Below, in pieces: positions 16,143 to 24,415 of a DNA stretch of 64,000 bases (position 1 is the stretch's first letter; every line of letters begins with the position of its first letter). Source of the DNA: Evansella halocellulosilytica (lineage in GTDB: Bacteria > Bacillota > Bacilli > Bacillales > Salisediminibacteriaceae); NCBI RefSeq assembly GCF_002335745.1, contig NZ_NIST01000001.1, positions 1,894,039 to 1,958,038 on the forward strand, in the 5' to 3' direction. The notes below the pieces were generated by a model. The model had not been told where the DNA came from, searched no databases, and saw nothing but the letters and a program-made list of their open reading frames with translations. Position numbers and translations under genes: made by a program.

Positions 16143-18068
16143 TTGAAAAAAGGTTTATTATCATTACTAACTGCAGTTCTTTTCATTTCTCTTATCGGTG
16201 TACACCCAGCAGATGCTGCAAAATCAGATCATGTTACGAAAGGGGCATTTTTAGTAGCTTTATTAGATACGATCGGTGTTGATGTTGCGCCGTATGAAGA
16301 TGCAGAAGTCTCTTACTCAGACGTTTCTGAAGAGCTAGTACCCTATATTGAGGCTGCAACGCGTCTTAACTTAATTAATGATAGTGAAGACGCTATGTTC
16401 GGACCAAATGAAAAAATGACGAGAGAGCAAGCGTATGTACTGCTCGTTCGTTCACTGAACTTGCTTCATGACTATGATGAAGATTATTTGGATCAATTTC
16501 GAGATGCTCGTGCTGTAAGTGACTGGGCGAAAAGTGATTTAGCAGCCGCAGCAGCGTTAGATTTATTAGAAGGATTTCATAATAAAACAATACGACCGAA
16601 AGCTCCGTTAACATCAGATTATATGGAAGGGATGTTTGATCGGTATGACGGTAATTTTGAGCGGCTTTCATTTGTAGCGACGAACGACTTACACGGCCGA
16701 ATCCTTCATTCAGATGAAAATGGTGAAATGGGGATGGCAAAAATCTCTACAATCGTCAATGAGATCCGTGATCAAAATGAACAAACATTTCTTTTTGATG
16801 CAGGTGATACGTTCCACGGGACAAACTATGTAAACTTTAGTGAAGGTGCTGCTGCTGTAGAAGTAATGAATGCGATGGAGTATGACGGTATGGTACTCGG
16901 AAACCATGATTTCAACTTCGGACAGGAACGTCTGACACAATTATTCGATATGGCTGAGTTTCCAGTGATGAGCGGGAACGTTCGTTATGAGGAGAATGAC
17001 GAATTTTTAACAGATCCATACGTGATTTTTGAAGTGGATGGAAAAGAGATTGCCGTATTAACGATGACAGCAGAAGATACAACGGTCAAAACAGCTCCAG
17101 CAAATATTGAAGGGCTTCACTTCGAATATGAAACAGAAGCGATTCAAACGTTAGTTGATGAAGTAAAAGATGATGTCGATCATATTTTCCTCCTGTCACA
17201 CGCTGGATACACAGTCGATAAACAGATGGTTGATGCAGTCGATGGCATTGACTTCATTATGGGCGGGCATTCACATTCAACGATTGAATACCCAGAGCTA
17301 TATGAAGACACATATATTACGCAAGCATGGGAGCATGGAAAAGCAGTAAGTGTGAATCACGTTCTCTTCCATGATGGTGAATTCGTTGGAATTAACGGTT
17401 ATTTAGCACGTGATCATGAAAACCTTGAAGAGGATCGAGCAATAAAAACAATTCTTGATGATATTGAAGAAGAAGTTGGCGAGGCGATGAGTGAGGTCGT
17501 TGCAAATATTGACGTTGATCTAGACGGATCACGTGAAAACGTTCGAACTCAAGAGACGAATCTCGGAAACTTAATTACTGATGCGATGAAGGATTTAACA
17601 GATGCAGACATTGCGTTTACGAATGGCGGCGGAATTCGAGCTAATATTGCAGCTGGTGATGTAACGGTTGGCGATGTTTTTGAAGCTTTCCCATTTGCAA
17701 ACTACGTCATTATGATTGAAGTGACTGGCGAGGATATTTTACAAAGTGCTGAGCACGGTGTACGGTTATACCCGAATGAAAACGGGGGCTTCTTACACGT
17801 ATCAGGCATGAGTTATACGTTCGACCCTTCACAACCTGAAGGTGAGCGTATTGTCGAACTACTCATTGATGGTGAGCCCGTTGATCCAGATGCCACATAT
17901 CACGTAGCAACGAATGACTTCATGGCGTCAGGCGGAGATGGCTTTAGCTGGTTAGCTGATGGCGAACTTCTCGCAGACACAGGGCAGCTATTAAGTGAAG
18001 TACTCATCAATTACCTGCAAGCAGATAAACAAATTCCAGAAGTCGAAGGACGAATTAACGTACAATAA
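16143..18068 (+). CDS. SLH-anchored 5'-nucleotidase / 2',3'-cyclic phosphodiesterase
   Basis: A 641-residue cell-surface phosphoesterase. A signal peptide (to about residue 25, ADAA) is followed by two to three S-layer homology motifs to about 170 (VTKGAFLVALLDTIGV; FGPNEKMTREQAYVLLVRSL), which bind the secondary wall polymer. The metallophosphatase domain then shows ATNDLHGRI near 182, DAGDTFHGT near 218, LGNHDFNFG near 252 and GGHSHST near 374, all metal-ligand motifs. The C-terminal 5'-nucleotidase domain has TNGGGIRANI near 493 and NDFMASGGDGF near 595. The TTG at 16143 follows AAAAGGAG. It probably scavenges phosphate and nucleosides from extracellular nucleotides. Confidence 0.9.
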   Translation: MKKGLLSLLTAVLFISLIGVHPADAAKSDHVTKGAFLVALLDTIGVDVAPYEDAEVSYSDVSEELVPYIEAATRLNLINDSEDAMFGPNEKMTREQAYVLLVRSLNLLHDYDEDYLDQFRDARAVSDWAKSDLAAAAALDLLEGFHNKTIRPKAPLTSDYMEGMFDRYDGNFERLSFVATNDLHGRILHSDENGEMGMAKISTIVNEIRDQNEQTFLFDAGDTFHGTNYVNFSEGAAAVEVMNAMEYDGMVLGNHDFNFGQERLTQLFDMAEFPVMSGNVRYEENDEFLTDPYVIFEVDGKEIAVLTMTAEDTTVKTAPANIEGLHFEYETEAIQTLVDEVKDDVDHIFLLSHAGYTVDKQMVDAVDGIDFIMGGHSHSTIEYPELYEDTYITQAWEHGKAVSVNHVLFHDGEFVGINGYLARDHENLEEDRAIKTILDDIEEEVGEAMSEVVANIDVDLDGSRENVRTQETNLGNLITDAMKDLTDADIAFTNGGGIRANIAAGDVTVGDVFEAFPFANYVIMIEVTGEDILQSAEHGVRLYPNENGGFLHVSGMSYTFDPSQPEGERIVELLIDGEPVDPDATYHVATNDFMASGGDGFSWLADGELLADTGQLLSEVLINYLQADKQIPEVEGRINVQ

Positions 18069-18087
18069 TTTGCAGATCTCTCACATT

Positions 18088-18129
18088 CCCAAAAACCCCC
18101 AGGTGCCTGGCACCTGGGGGTTTTTTGGG
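18088..18129. terminator. Very long perfect terminator hairpin with GGTGCC core
   Basis: A stem of about 20 bp centred on T at 18107: arms run CCC, A5, CCCCCAGGTGCC and then GGCACCTGGGGG, T6, GGG. It follows the nucleotidase stop by 20 bases. The centre GGTGCC-T-GGCACC is shared with palindromes at 23646, 39646 and 48002. Confidence 0.9.
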
Positions 18130-18183
18130 AATTGGATCAATGTTGTCGTAATGAGAAACTGGTGATTTTTCTAGTCTTCAGAT

Positions 18184-18505
18184 TAGAATCATTCTAGTTA
18201 GCGGATAAAGTGCTGATTTTCGCGGATAAATCGAATTTTTTACAGGATAAAATCAATATTTTCACGGATAAATCAATATTTTCATGGATAAACCAAATTT
18301 TTTGCAGGATAAAATCAATATTTTCATGGATAAACCAAATTTTTTGCAGGGTAAAATCAATATTTTCATGGATAAACCAAATTTTTTACAGGATAAAATC
18401 AATATTTTCATGGATAAACGAAAATTTCCACAAGACAAATCCTCTCACCCTTATATAAGAAAAGCAAAAAATGACTCTCCACCTACGGAAGAGGCATTTT
18501 TTGCT
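18184..18505 (+). repeat. Family B repeat element, copy 1 (expanded, about 12 units)
   Basis: Starts with the palindrome TAGAATCATTCTA, then GTTAGCGGATAAA, then about 12 units of 21 bp built around GGATAAA (alternating CAGGATAAAATCAATATTTT and ATGGATAAACCAAATTTTTT). It ends with a CAAATCCTCTCAC tail and a hairpin related to the guaC terminator. The same left end, tail and hairpin recur at 20418-20548 with only about two units. Short hydrophobic reading frames here are artefacts of the repeat. Confidence 0.9.
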
Positions 18506-18643
18506 AGAAAACCGTCCATTGAGGTGTGAGGTATAACCACATAGAGCCGCTAAAATTCCCACAATTAATCCAAAAAAGAAGACTTCAATTCTGGAATTAT
18601 ATGCTAAACTGTAGTCGGATGCAGAAATCAGGAGGAAGATAAA

Positions 18644-19654
18644 GTGAGTAAAATCATATATTTTATCGTAGTAGCCGTACTGCTCACAGCCGGATGCGAA
18701 GAGAAAATAGAATTGACCCCTCCATATGATCTAGGGAATGACCCGATTAATGCACAGCAATTCAGTTTTGTGATTCAAGATGAAGAGTGGCTATATTACA
18801 TAGACGGAAAAAAAGATGATCAAATTACACGGACGAATGGTGAAGTAACCGAAACGTATGAAGGCACGTATGCACGTGGAATGAACCTTTATGAGGATGA
18901 CATTTACTTTTCCCATTTTGGAGATGAGAGCGGGATTTTTCGCGTCAATAAAGAAGATCCATCTGACCTTGAGCAGCTTACCGATATCCATACAAGCAAT
19001 GCAGTCATTGTGAATGACTATTTGTTTTTTAACCAATATTCGTCCAGTGATCAAAGTAAGAACGGTCTTTACCGATTAAATCTCGACGATCATACGCAAG
19101 AAAAGCTCGTAGATGGCATGATAAACGGGATACAATGGTCAGACGGTTGGATTTATTATGGGATTCCGTCAGGAGGGAAAGTGTTGAGAATGTTACCATC
19201 AGGGGATGAAATGATGGAATTAAAAACAAATGACGGATTAAATGTTAGCGCTAGGGGTTATATGATCATCAACGATTGGATATATTTTGAAAATGACGAT
19301 CGACTATTTGCAAGCTATTACCGAAGTGAGAACTGGTCAGACAATATTTATCGAATGAAATTGGACGGATCTGAAATTGAACCGATAGCTCAAGGAAGGC
19401 TGGGCAATTTTAACGAAAGCGAACAAGTCATTTATTACTACACTGAGGATAGGAACCATAGACGTCTTTATCAAATGAAATTAGACGGCAGTAATCAAAC
19501 GATGCTCTATGAAGGTGAACTGAAATGGACTTGGATCAATGTCGTCGATGATATCCCTTATATCATGGTAAATTGGGGCACGAGTACCCCTGAACCGACT
19601 GAACTGTATTATTTCGACGCTGAAAAAGGCGACATGAAGCAATTTGAGGAATAG
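18644..19654 (+). CDS. Lipoprotein with predicted beta-propeller (DUF5050-like)
   Basis: A 336-residue exported lipoprotein: signal peptide with lipobox LTAGC (Cys near residue 18), then repeated strand motifs such as EWLYYIDGKK, DGWIYYG, NDWIYFEN, NIYRMKLDGSE and LYQMKLDGSN about 40-50 residues apart. This is the pattern of DUF5050/TolB-like propellers. The GTG start follows GGAGGAAG. Together with the next gene it sits between two copies of repeat family B. No enzymatic motif is visible, so a role in binding or sensing at the membrane surface is only a guess. Confidence 0.75.
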   Translation: MSKIIYFIVVAVLLTAGCEEKIELTPPYDLGNDPINAQQFSFVIQDEEWLYYIDGKKDDQITRTNGEVTETYEGTYARGMNLYEDDIYFSHFGDESGIFRVNKEDPSDLEQLTDIHTSNAVIVNDYLFFNQYSSSDQSKNGLYRLNLDDHTQEKLVDGMINGIQWSDGWIYYGIPSGGKVLRMLPSGDEMMELKTNDGLNVSARGYMIINDWIYFENDDRLFASYYRSENWSDNIYRMKLDGSEIEPIAQGRLGNFNESEQVIYYYTEDRNHRRLYQMKLDGSNQTMLYEGELKWTWINVVDDIPYIMVNWGTSTPEPTELYYFDAEKGDMKQFEE

Positions 19655-19718
19655 CGAGTGGCATCAATAGTTTTATATGTGGAAAAATGAGCTTGATTAC
19701 CGATAAAAAGGGGTAAGG

Positions 19719-20360
19719 GTGGAGTCGTATATGGAACAAAACAATATCAAGCCTGAGGTAATTGGTGGAGCAATTGGTGTCATATTTATGGCCTTATTTG
19801 GTATGTTATGGACGTTTACTGGTACGATGGGGCTTGCTGGATGGGGAGCACCCTTCGTATTCATTTGCGGACTGATCATCGGATTGATGGTATTCGTTGG
19901 AGGTATTTTGTTATTAATAAAATCTAAAGGATTACCTAATCATAACGCGGAAGAAAATTTGCTTCATGGGAAACGACTCGGGCGATCTTTTAATAGAGTT
20001 TTTATCGTTCAAGGGTTGGCGATTGGTGGCTCTATTGCCATTTTGAACATAACAAACCGACAAGACTTGATACCCCCAGTCATTGCGGTCATTGTCGGCC
20101 TGCATTTTTTCCCATTAGCAGTGTTGTTCAAAGTTAGAGTCTATCATTTGACTGGATCATTGTTCTGTTTACTGGCGGTTGTAGCAGTCTTTACGATGCC
20201 TGTTCAATATATTGTTGGAGATTATACAATGAATGTCCAGATGGCTGCTGTAGGTATTGGTGCAGCACTCATCCTTTGGGCAACGAGCTTGGCAATCCTT
20301 TTTTCAACGAAAAACTTGATGGGTAATCTGAACATAGATGTGCAAAGAGAAGTGAAGTAA
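19719..20360 (+). CDS. Integral membrane protein of unknown function
   Basis: A 213-residue protein with about six hydrophobic segments (VIGGAIGVIFMALFGMLW near 15; FVFICGLIIGLMVFVGGILLL near 46; further ones near 95, 118, 148 and 178). The layout resembles small DUF7010-type membrane proteins, but I cannot confirm the family. GTG at 19719 or ATG at 19731 could be the start; both have purine-rich sites upstream. It follows the lipoprotein gene by 64 bp, possibly in one transcript. Confidence 0.7.
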   Translation: MESYMEQNNIKPEVIGGAIGVIFMALFGMLWTFTGTMGLAGWGAPFVFICGLIIGLMVFVGGILLLIKSKGLPNHNAEENLLHGKRLGRSFNRVFIVQGLAIGGSIAILNITNRQDLIPPVIAVIVGLHFFPLAVLFKVRVYHLTGSLFCLLAVVAVFTMPVQYIVGDYTMNVQMAAVGIGAALILWATSLAILFSTKNLMGNLNIDVQREVK

Positions 20361-20417
20361 AAATGTTTTAGCAAGCCGAAAGCAGGAATCAGAAAGCAAG
20401 AATCCGAAATCCTAAAT

Positions 20418-20548
20418 TAGAATCATTCTAGTTAGCGGATAAAGTGCTGATTTTCGCGGATAAACCAAAATTTCCACAGGACAAATCCTCTCACTCTTAT
20501 ATAAGAAAAGCAAAAAATGCCTCTCCACTACGGAAGAGGCATTCTTGA
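20418..20548 (+). repeat. Family B repeat element, copy 2 (contracted, about 2 units)
   Basis: Has the same palindrome, GTTAGCGGATAAAGTGCTGA unit, CCACAGGACAAATCC tail and hairpin as copy 1 at 18184, almost base for base, but lacks the ten or so inner units. Copies 1 and 2 therefore form direct repeats around the lipoprotein/membrane gene pair. Confidence 0.88.
20516..20543 (-). terminator. guaC terminator
   Basis: AATGCCTCT and AGAGGCATT pair perfectly; read on the minus strand the hairpin is followed by TTTTTTG. It lies just after the guaC stop. A one-mismatch copy occurs at 18470-18498 inside repeat element B copy 1. Confidence 0.85.
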
Positions 20549-20560
20549 CTAGGAAAGCTT

Positions 20561-21544
20561 TTAATAGACGCGGTCACCGTTAAAAATTGAGCTTTTCACA
20601 ACGACATAGTCAACGTGACGAATAGAATCGAGCTTGTTTCCTCCGGCATATGAAATAGCAGATTGCAGATCTTGCTCCATTTCGATGAGCGTATCTTTTA
20701 AAGAGCCTTTATGCTCCACGTACATTTTCTTTCCTTCAACGTTCTTCTTTTCACCTTTTTGGAACTCAGAAGCGGAGCCGAAGTATTCTTTATAGAGCTT
20801 TCCGTCTTTTTCAACTGTTTCCCCAGGAGATTCTTCGTGGCCAGCAAATAATGAACCGATCATAACCATTGTTGCGCCAAAGCGAATGGACTTCGCGACA
20901 TCTCCGTGGGTACGGATTCCTCCGTCAGCAATAATGGGTTTCGTTGCAGCCTTTGCACACCAGCGAAGTGCAGCCAATTGCCAGCCGCCAGTTCCAAAGC
21001 CAGTTTTGATTTTTGTAATACACACTTTCCCTGGACCGATACCGACTTTTGTTGCATCTGCACCAGCGTTCTCTAATTCTCTTACTGCTTCAGGTGTTCC
21101 AACGTTGCCAGCGATGACAAAGCTTTCAGGCAAGTATTTCTTAATATGCTGAATCATCTCGATCACAGCATTGGAATGACCGTGTGCGATGTCGATCGTA
21201 ATGTATTCAGGTGAAAGGTGTTCCTCTTTCAATTGTCGGACGAATTCATATTCCTCATCTTTTACACCGACACTTATCGATGCGTATAAGCCTCGTGAAT
21301 TCATATCTTTAATAAAATCGATTCGTTTTTCTGGTTCAAAACGGTGCATAACATAGAAATAGCCACCTTCTGCTAAGGTGATTGCAATTTTTTCATCTAT
21401 AATTGTCTGCATGTTTGCAGGTACGACAGGCAATTTAAATGTACGTCCGCCTAAGCTGATAGATGTATCACACTCAGAACGGCTGTTTACTACACATTTT
21501 GCGGGAATCAATTGAATATCTTCATAATCAAATACATTTTCCAT
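20561..21544 (-). CDS. guaC: GMP reductase
   Basis: A 327-residue GuaC: NADPH-dependent deamination of GMP to IMP in purine salvage. The start [19 protein letters not shown], the [19 protein letters not shown] region near 137, the catalytic-loop [20 protein letters not shown] near 166 (Cys nucleophile) and [17 protein letters not shown] near 203 are characteristic. The ATG at 21544 has AGGAG 8 bases before it; the GTG three codons earlier is too close to it. Two inverted PurBox-like CGAA elements lie upstream. Confidence 0.95.
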   Translation of the reverse strand: MENVFDYEDIQLIPAKCVVNSRSECDTSISLGGRTFKLPVVPANMQTIIDEKIAITLAEGGYFYVMHRFEPEKRIDFIKDMNSRGLYASISVGVKDEEYEFVRQLKEEHLSPEYITIDIAHGHSNAVIEMIQHIKKYLPESFVIAGNVGTPEAVRELENAGADATKVGIGPGKVCITKIKTGFGTGGWQLAALRWCAKAATKPIIADGGIRTHGDVAKSIRFGATMVMIGSLFAGHEESPGETVEKDGKLYKEYFGSASEFQKGEKKNVEGKKMYVEHKGSLKDTLIEMEQDLQSAISYAGGNKLDSIRHVDYVVVKSSIFNGDRVY

Positions 21545-21558
21545 GACTCTCACTCCTA

Positions 21559-21603
21559 AAAACCGAATGTTATATACGTTTTAAAAATAAAATGTTCGTA
21601 CAT
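21559..21603 (-). promoter_or_regulatory. Probable PurR operator (pair of inverted PurBoxes)
   Basis: CCGAATGTT (CGAA at 21564-21567) and AATGTTCGT (TTCG at 21595-21598) face each other with 27 bases between the cores, which equals the spacing expected from two 14-bp PurBoxes 16-17 bases apart as described for B. subtilis PurR. They overlap the leader just before guaC. Confidence 0.5.
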
Positions 21604-21920
21604 AGAGTAATTTACACGAATTTAATCAAGATGTCAAAGATTTTTGTGAAGATCGTGACATGAGTATAAACGTGAATATTGTTCTTTATTTTAATATTTT
21701 TATACGGGCAAGATATTTGAATTAAACTTGGATTATGTTTAAGGTAAATGGGATAAACAACTAAAAAGGCCGTTTGTTGAAGTTGGACAAAAGAATGCTG
21801 TCTATATACATGAACTCGATAGGAAACAGAATCTAATCTAAATGAACCGTGATCCTGCGCACACAAAGGATCGTTTATGTTATTAATCAACAAATTGATT
21901 TTTGAAAAGGAGGTTTGCGT

Positions 21921-22298
21921 ATGGGCGATACATTACGTGAAGAAATTCGTGAAAAGCTGCTTAATGGTGACTACCATTGTGAAAAGGAGCTGACACTTTC
22001 GATATTAAGTGGAAAGTGGAAGGTTGTGATCTTATGGCACTTAGGCGTAGAAGGGCCGCATCGATTCAATGACATGCAGCGGCTTTTTAAACACGTCTCT
22101 CATAAAACACTCTCCAATCAGCTGAAAGAGTTAATAGACGACGGAATTGTTAGCCGAAAAGTGTACCCAGAGATGCCGCCGAAAGTAGAATATTCGATGA
22201 CCGAACTAGGTTATACGTTATTACCGATCGTAGAGATGATGTATGAATGGGGGAAAAATCGGATTGAACAGCTTAAGGAGGAAGGGGTACTTAAATAA
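21921..22298 (+). CDS. HxlR-family transcriptional regulator
   Basis: A 125-residue winged-helix regulator. CEKELTLSILSGKWKVVILW near residue 18 and RFNDMQRLFKHVSHKTLSNQ near 45 define the HxlR family; VYPEMPPKVEYSMTELG near 83 is the wing. The N-terminal Cys in HCEKEL is in the place of the redox-sensing Cys of YodB/CatR types, so a response to quinones or electrophiles is possible. The ATG at 21921 lies 7 bases after AAAAGGAGG. It stands alone; its target may be elsewhere. Confidence 0.88.
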   Translation: MGDTLREEIREKLLNGDYHCEKELTLSILSGKWKVVILWHLGVEGPHRFNDMQRLFKHVSHKTLSNQLKELIDDGIVSRKVYPEMPPKVEYSMTELGYTLLPIVEMMYEWGKNRIEQLKEEGVLK

Positions 22299-22438
22299 AC
22301 TAATCTTGGCATGTCGTTAAAGAAGTTCTCAGGAAGTGAATTCAGTTTACACAGAACCTCTTCGGACAAGCCTTAATGGTGAAAGCTTTCGTTTCCTTTA
22401 TACGATTGTCCATAATTTTTTATATTATTTTATAAAAA

Positions 22439-22467
22439 GCCGTGGCAAGAATTATCTTTACCACGGC
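22439..22467 (-). terminator. Terminator of the DJ-1/PfpI gene
   Basis: GCCGTGG and CCACGGC form a 7-bp stem flanked by A and T runs; on the minus strand it is followed by CTTTTTATA. It lies 14 bases after the stop codon. Confidence 0.75.
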
Positions 22468-22480
22468 ATATTTTTAGCTA

Positions 22481-22990
22481 TTAAAGTAGCTTCAATGATT
22501 CACGGTTAAATGCAGGAAGATCGTCTGGAGTACGGCTTGTGACGATGTTTCCGTCTACAACAACTTCTTCGTCTTTGAAGTTTGCTCCAGCGTTGATAAG
22601 GTCTTTGCGAATCGAAGTAAATCCAGTGATATCGACTCCTTTTAAAAGGTCGGTATCGATAAGGAATTGTGGCCCGTGACAAATCGCAAAGACAGGTTTT
22701 TTATTTTGAATAAAGGACCGAGCGAATGCTGCGTTACGCTCATCAATACGCAACAAATCAGGGGAGAAGCCGCCAGGTACTAAAAGCGCATCATAATCAT
22801 CTGCCTTTACTTCTGCGATCCCTTTATCAATCTTAAACGTATCTCCATTTTTACCTGTAATTTCTTCACCCGATTCTTGTCCAATAAGATCGACTGTGTG
22901 ACCAGCTTCATGATATTTTTCGACCGGATCAGTTAATTCAATTTCCTCGACCATGTTCGTAACAAGAACAGCAATTTTTTTACTCATCAT
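22481..22990 (-). CDS. DJ-1/PfpI-family protein (general stress protein 18 type)
   Basis: A 169-residue PfpI-like protein, beginning MMSKKIAVLVTNMVEEIELT. The nucleophile elbow is AICHGPQ near residue 104 and the acidic partner lies in MVEEIEL near 15. DALLVPGGFSPDLLR near 69 is conserved. The family includes B. subtilis YfkM and archaeal PfpI; proposed activities are protease, glyoxalase or deglycase, which are debated. Chosen start: ATG at 22990 with AAAGGA upstream. A paralogue of a different subgroup lies at 35009. Confidence 0.85.
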   Translation of the reverse strand: MMSKKIAVLVTNMVEEIELTDPVEKYHEAGHTVDLIGQESGEEITGKNGDTFKIDKGIAEVKADDYDALLVPGGFSPDLLRIDERNAAFARSFIQNKKPVFAICHGPQFLIDTDLLKGVDITGFTSIRKDLINAGANFKDEEVVVDGNIVTSRTPDDLPAFNRESLKLL

Positions 22991-23152
22991 GGATCCTATC
23001 CTTTCATTATGGGATTTAACATGCTTGCTTTCCCTTTTTATTTTAGGAAAACATATCATTGCTGTAAAGAACGCACTTTTATTAGCGGTAGTTACCTAAA
23101 GGTTACTTACTAAAATGGAATGGTCTATAATAGATGATAGGAGGTGATGACA

Positions 23153-23251
23153 GTGGCAATGAAATTGTCAGATATTGCAGCTTCTCATGCAAAGCCTATT
23201 ATTAGTGAGGCGATACTTTGCATGAGGAAAGAAAATCATATCATCGCCTAG
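23153..23251 (+). CDS. Possible 32-residue leader peptide with internal hairpin
   Basis: AGGAGGTGATGAC precedes a GTG (or ATG at 23159) that opens MAMKLSDIAASHAKPIISEA, then ILCMRKENHIIA and a stop. The coding stretch contains an 11-bp perfect inverted repeat, CTCATGCAAAG at 23184 with CTTTGCATGAG at 23216. It lies 73 bp before the CD3324-like regulator gene in the same direction, so a translated leader that controls it is conceivable. Confidence 0.4.
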   Translation: MAMKLSDIAASHAKPIISEAILCMRKENHIIA

Positions 23252-23324
23252 TTTCGCTTTTACGAAAACTGATAACAGGCTTTGCACCTTATTTTTAAAA
23301 AATAAAGATAAGGGGCTGGCTAAC

Positions 23325-23588
23325 GTGAGTCATGTAAAAGCATCTGCGGTATTACCGCAAGAATTAATTAATGAAATTCAGAAATATGTTCAAGGAGAAT
23401 CGATCTACATTCCGAAGCAAAAATCGACCTATGAAAAATGGGGAGCACGTTCTGGTACAAGAGCGTTCATTGCGAACCGGAATTCCGAGATTAAACATAA
23501 ATTTACAACGGGAATGTCAATCGACGAGTTAGCAAAGGAATATTACCTTTCGATTGATACGATAAAAAAAATAGTTTATAAGAAGTAA
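23325..23588 (+). CDS. CD3324/Mor-like small helix-turn-helix protein
   Basis: An 87-residue protein. ASAVLPQELINEIQKYVQGE near residue 5, YIPKQKSTYEKWGARSGTR near 32 and a C-terminal helix-turn-helix (GMSIDELAKEYYLSIDTIKK near 65) match the family of small regulators related to the Mor activator of phage Mu. The GTG start follows AAGGGG. The DNA target is unknown; the unusual leader upstream hints at autoregulation. A palindromic terminator follows at 23646. Confidence 0.75.
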   Translation: MSHVKASAVLPQELINEIQKYVQGESIYIPKQKSTYEKWGARSGTRAFIANRNSEIKHKFTTGMSIDELAKEYYLSIDTIKKIVYKK

Positions 23589-23645
23589 CAAACGTTGCAC
23601 CGGGCTACCAATTTAAAGGGAGTTCGGTGCTTATTAAAGATTTTT

Positions 23646-23673
23646 CGACAAGTGCCTGGCACTTGTCGAATTT
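23646..23673. terminator. Terminator with GGTGCC-type palindrome
   Basis: CGACAAGTGCC and GGCACTTGTCG pair perfectly around a single T, and the stem is flanked by TTTTT upstream and AATTTTT downstream. It fits the core-plus-variable-arms family found at other gene ends. Confidence 0.85.
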
Positions 23674-23759
23674 TTATGGAAAGTTTGATTTATAATCATT
23701 CTTTCCATTTTAGCAATAGCGAGGTGCCTATTAAAATAAGAAATACGGAGGTGAATCAG

Positions 23760-24395
23760 ATGGAACCTTTCATCTCGCCAAGTCAATATCACTTTATTCG
23801 ATTCCAAGTAAAGAAGCTCGTAAACGGTTATGCAAATTCTCATGACAATGATGTCCGAAAAGCTTTGAAGTCAATTGTAAGTGAGAATGTAAAACATGAA
23901 TGGCCTCATTTGAATGTAGAACAAAATGAGTTAATGGAGCCGATTACAGAAATTGAGGATAAAGAAAAAGCTGACATTTTTTTAGCTCAAATAAAGTCGT
24001 ATGTGATTCCATTCAATGTTACAGACAAGCAAATCATAAGACTGTTTCCGAAAGTGAAGAAGTTAAAAGTTCCTTCATTCGAGGAGGTCGACATGAGGGA
24101 TATTTCATATTTAAGCTGGATCGATAAAGGAACGTTAGAGAAATACATCGTGATGAGGCGCGACGACAAGTTAATCGGGATAAAAGGATCGTTTACGCGA
24201 TCAAACCAAAAAGGGATATGTTCGTTATGTAATCAGTATGGTGATCTTGGCATGTTTCTCGCTGAAAAGAAAGGAAGAATCCAAGGCTCAATGATGAAAA
24301 GAGGCAATTACATTTGCAATGACAGTCAATTTTGTAATGAAAACCTCATGTCACTCGATAAGCTTTATACATTTGTTGAACGGCTAAAAAGGTAA
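23760..24395 (+). CDS. FusB/FusC-family elongation factor G-binding protein
   Basis: A 211-residue protein with the two-domain layout of FusB: an N-terminal helical bundle (MEPFISPSQYHFIRFQVKKL) and a C-terminal zinc-binding fold with CSLC near residue 154 and CNDSQFC near 191. FusB proteins bind EF-G on the ribosome and free it from fusidic acid stalling. ATG at 23760 follows GGAGGTG; the open frame further upstream crosses the palindromic terminator and has no ribosome site. Chromosomal homologues are common in Bacillaceae, so resistance should not be assumed. Confidence 0.85.
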   Translation: MEPFISPSQYHFIRFQVKKLVNGYANSHDNDVRKALKSIVSENVKHEWPHLNVEQNELMEPITEIEDKEKADIFLAQIKSYVIPFNVTDKQIIRLFPKVKKLKVPSFEEVDMRDISYLSWIDKGTLEKYIVMRRDDKLIGIKGSFTRSNQKGICSLCNQYGDLGMFLAEKKGRIQGSMMKRGNYICNDSQFCNENLMSLDKLYTFVERLKR

Positions 24396-24415
24396 AGAAG
24401 GAGGCCTGAAAATCA

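Noticed and set aside
18210-18529. Two overlapping 80-codon frames rich in Phe, Asn and Lys
   Set aside because: They are translations of repeat family B; no ribosome site and no similar protein known to me.
23595-23759. N-terminal extension of the FusB-like protein
   Set aside because: The added 55 codons run through the palindromic terminator at 23646; GGAGGTG points to the ATG at 23760 and family length agrees.
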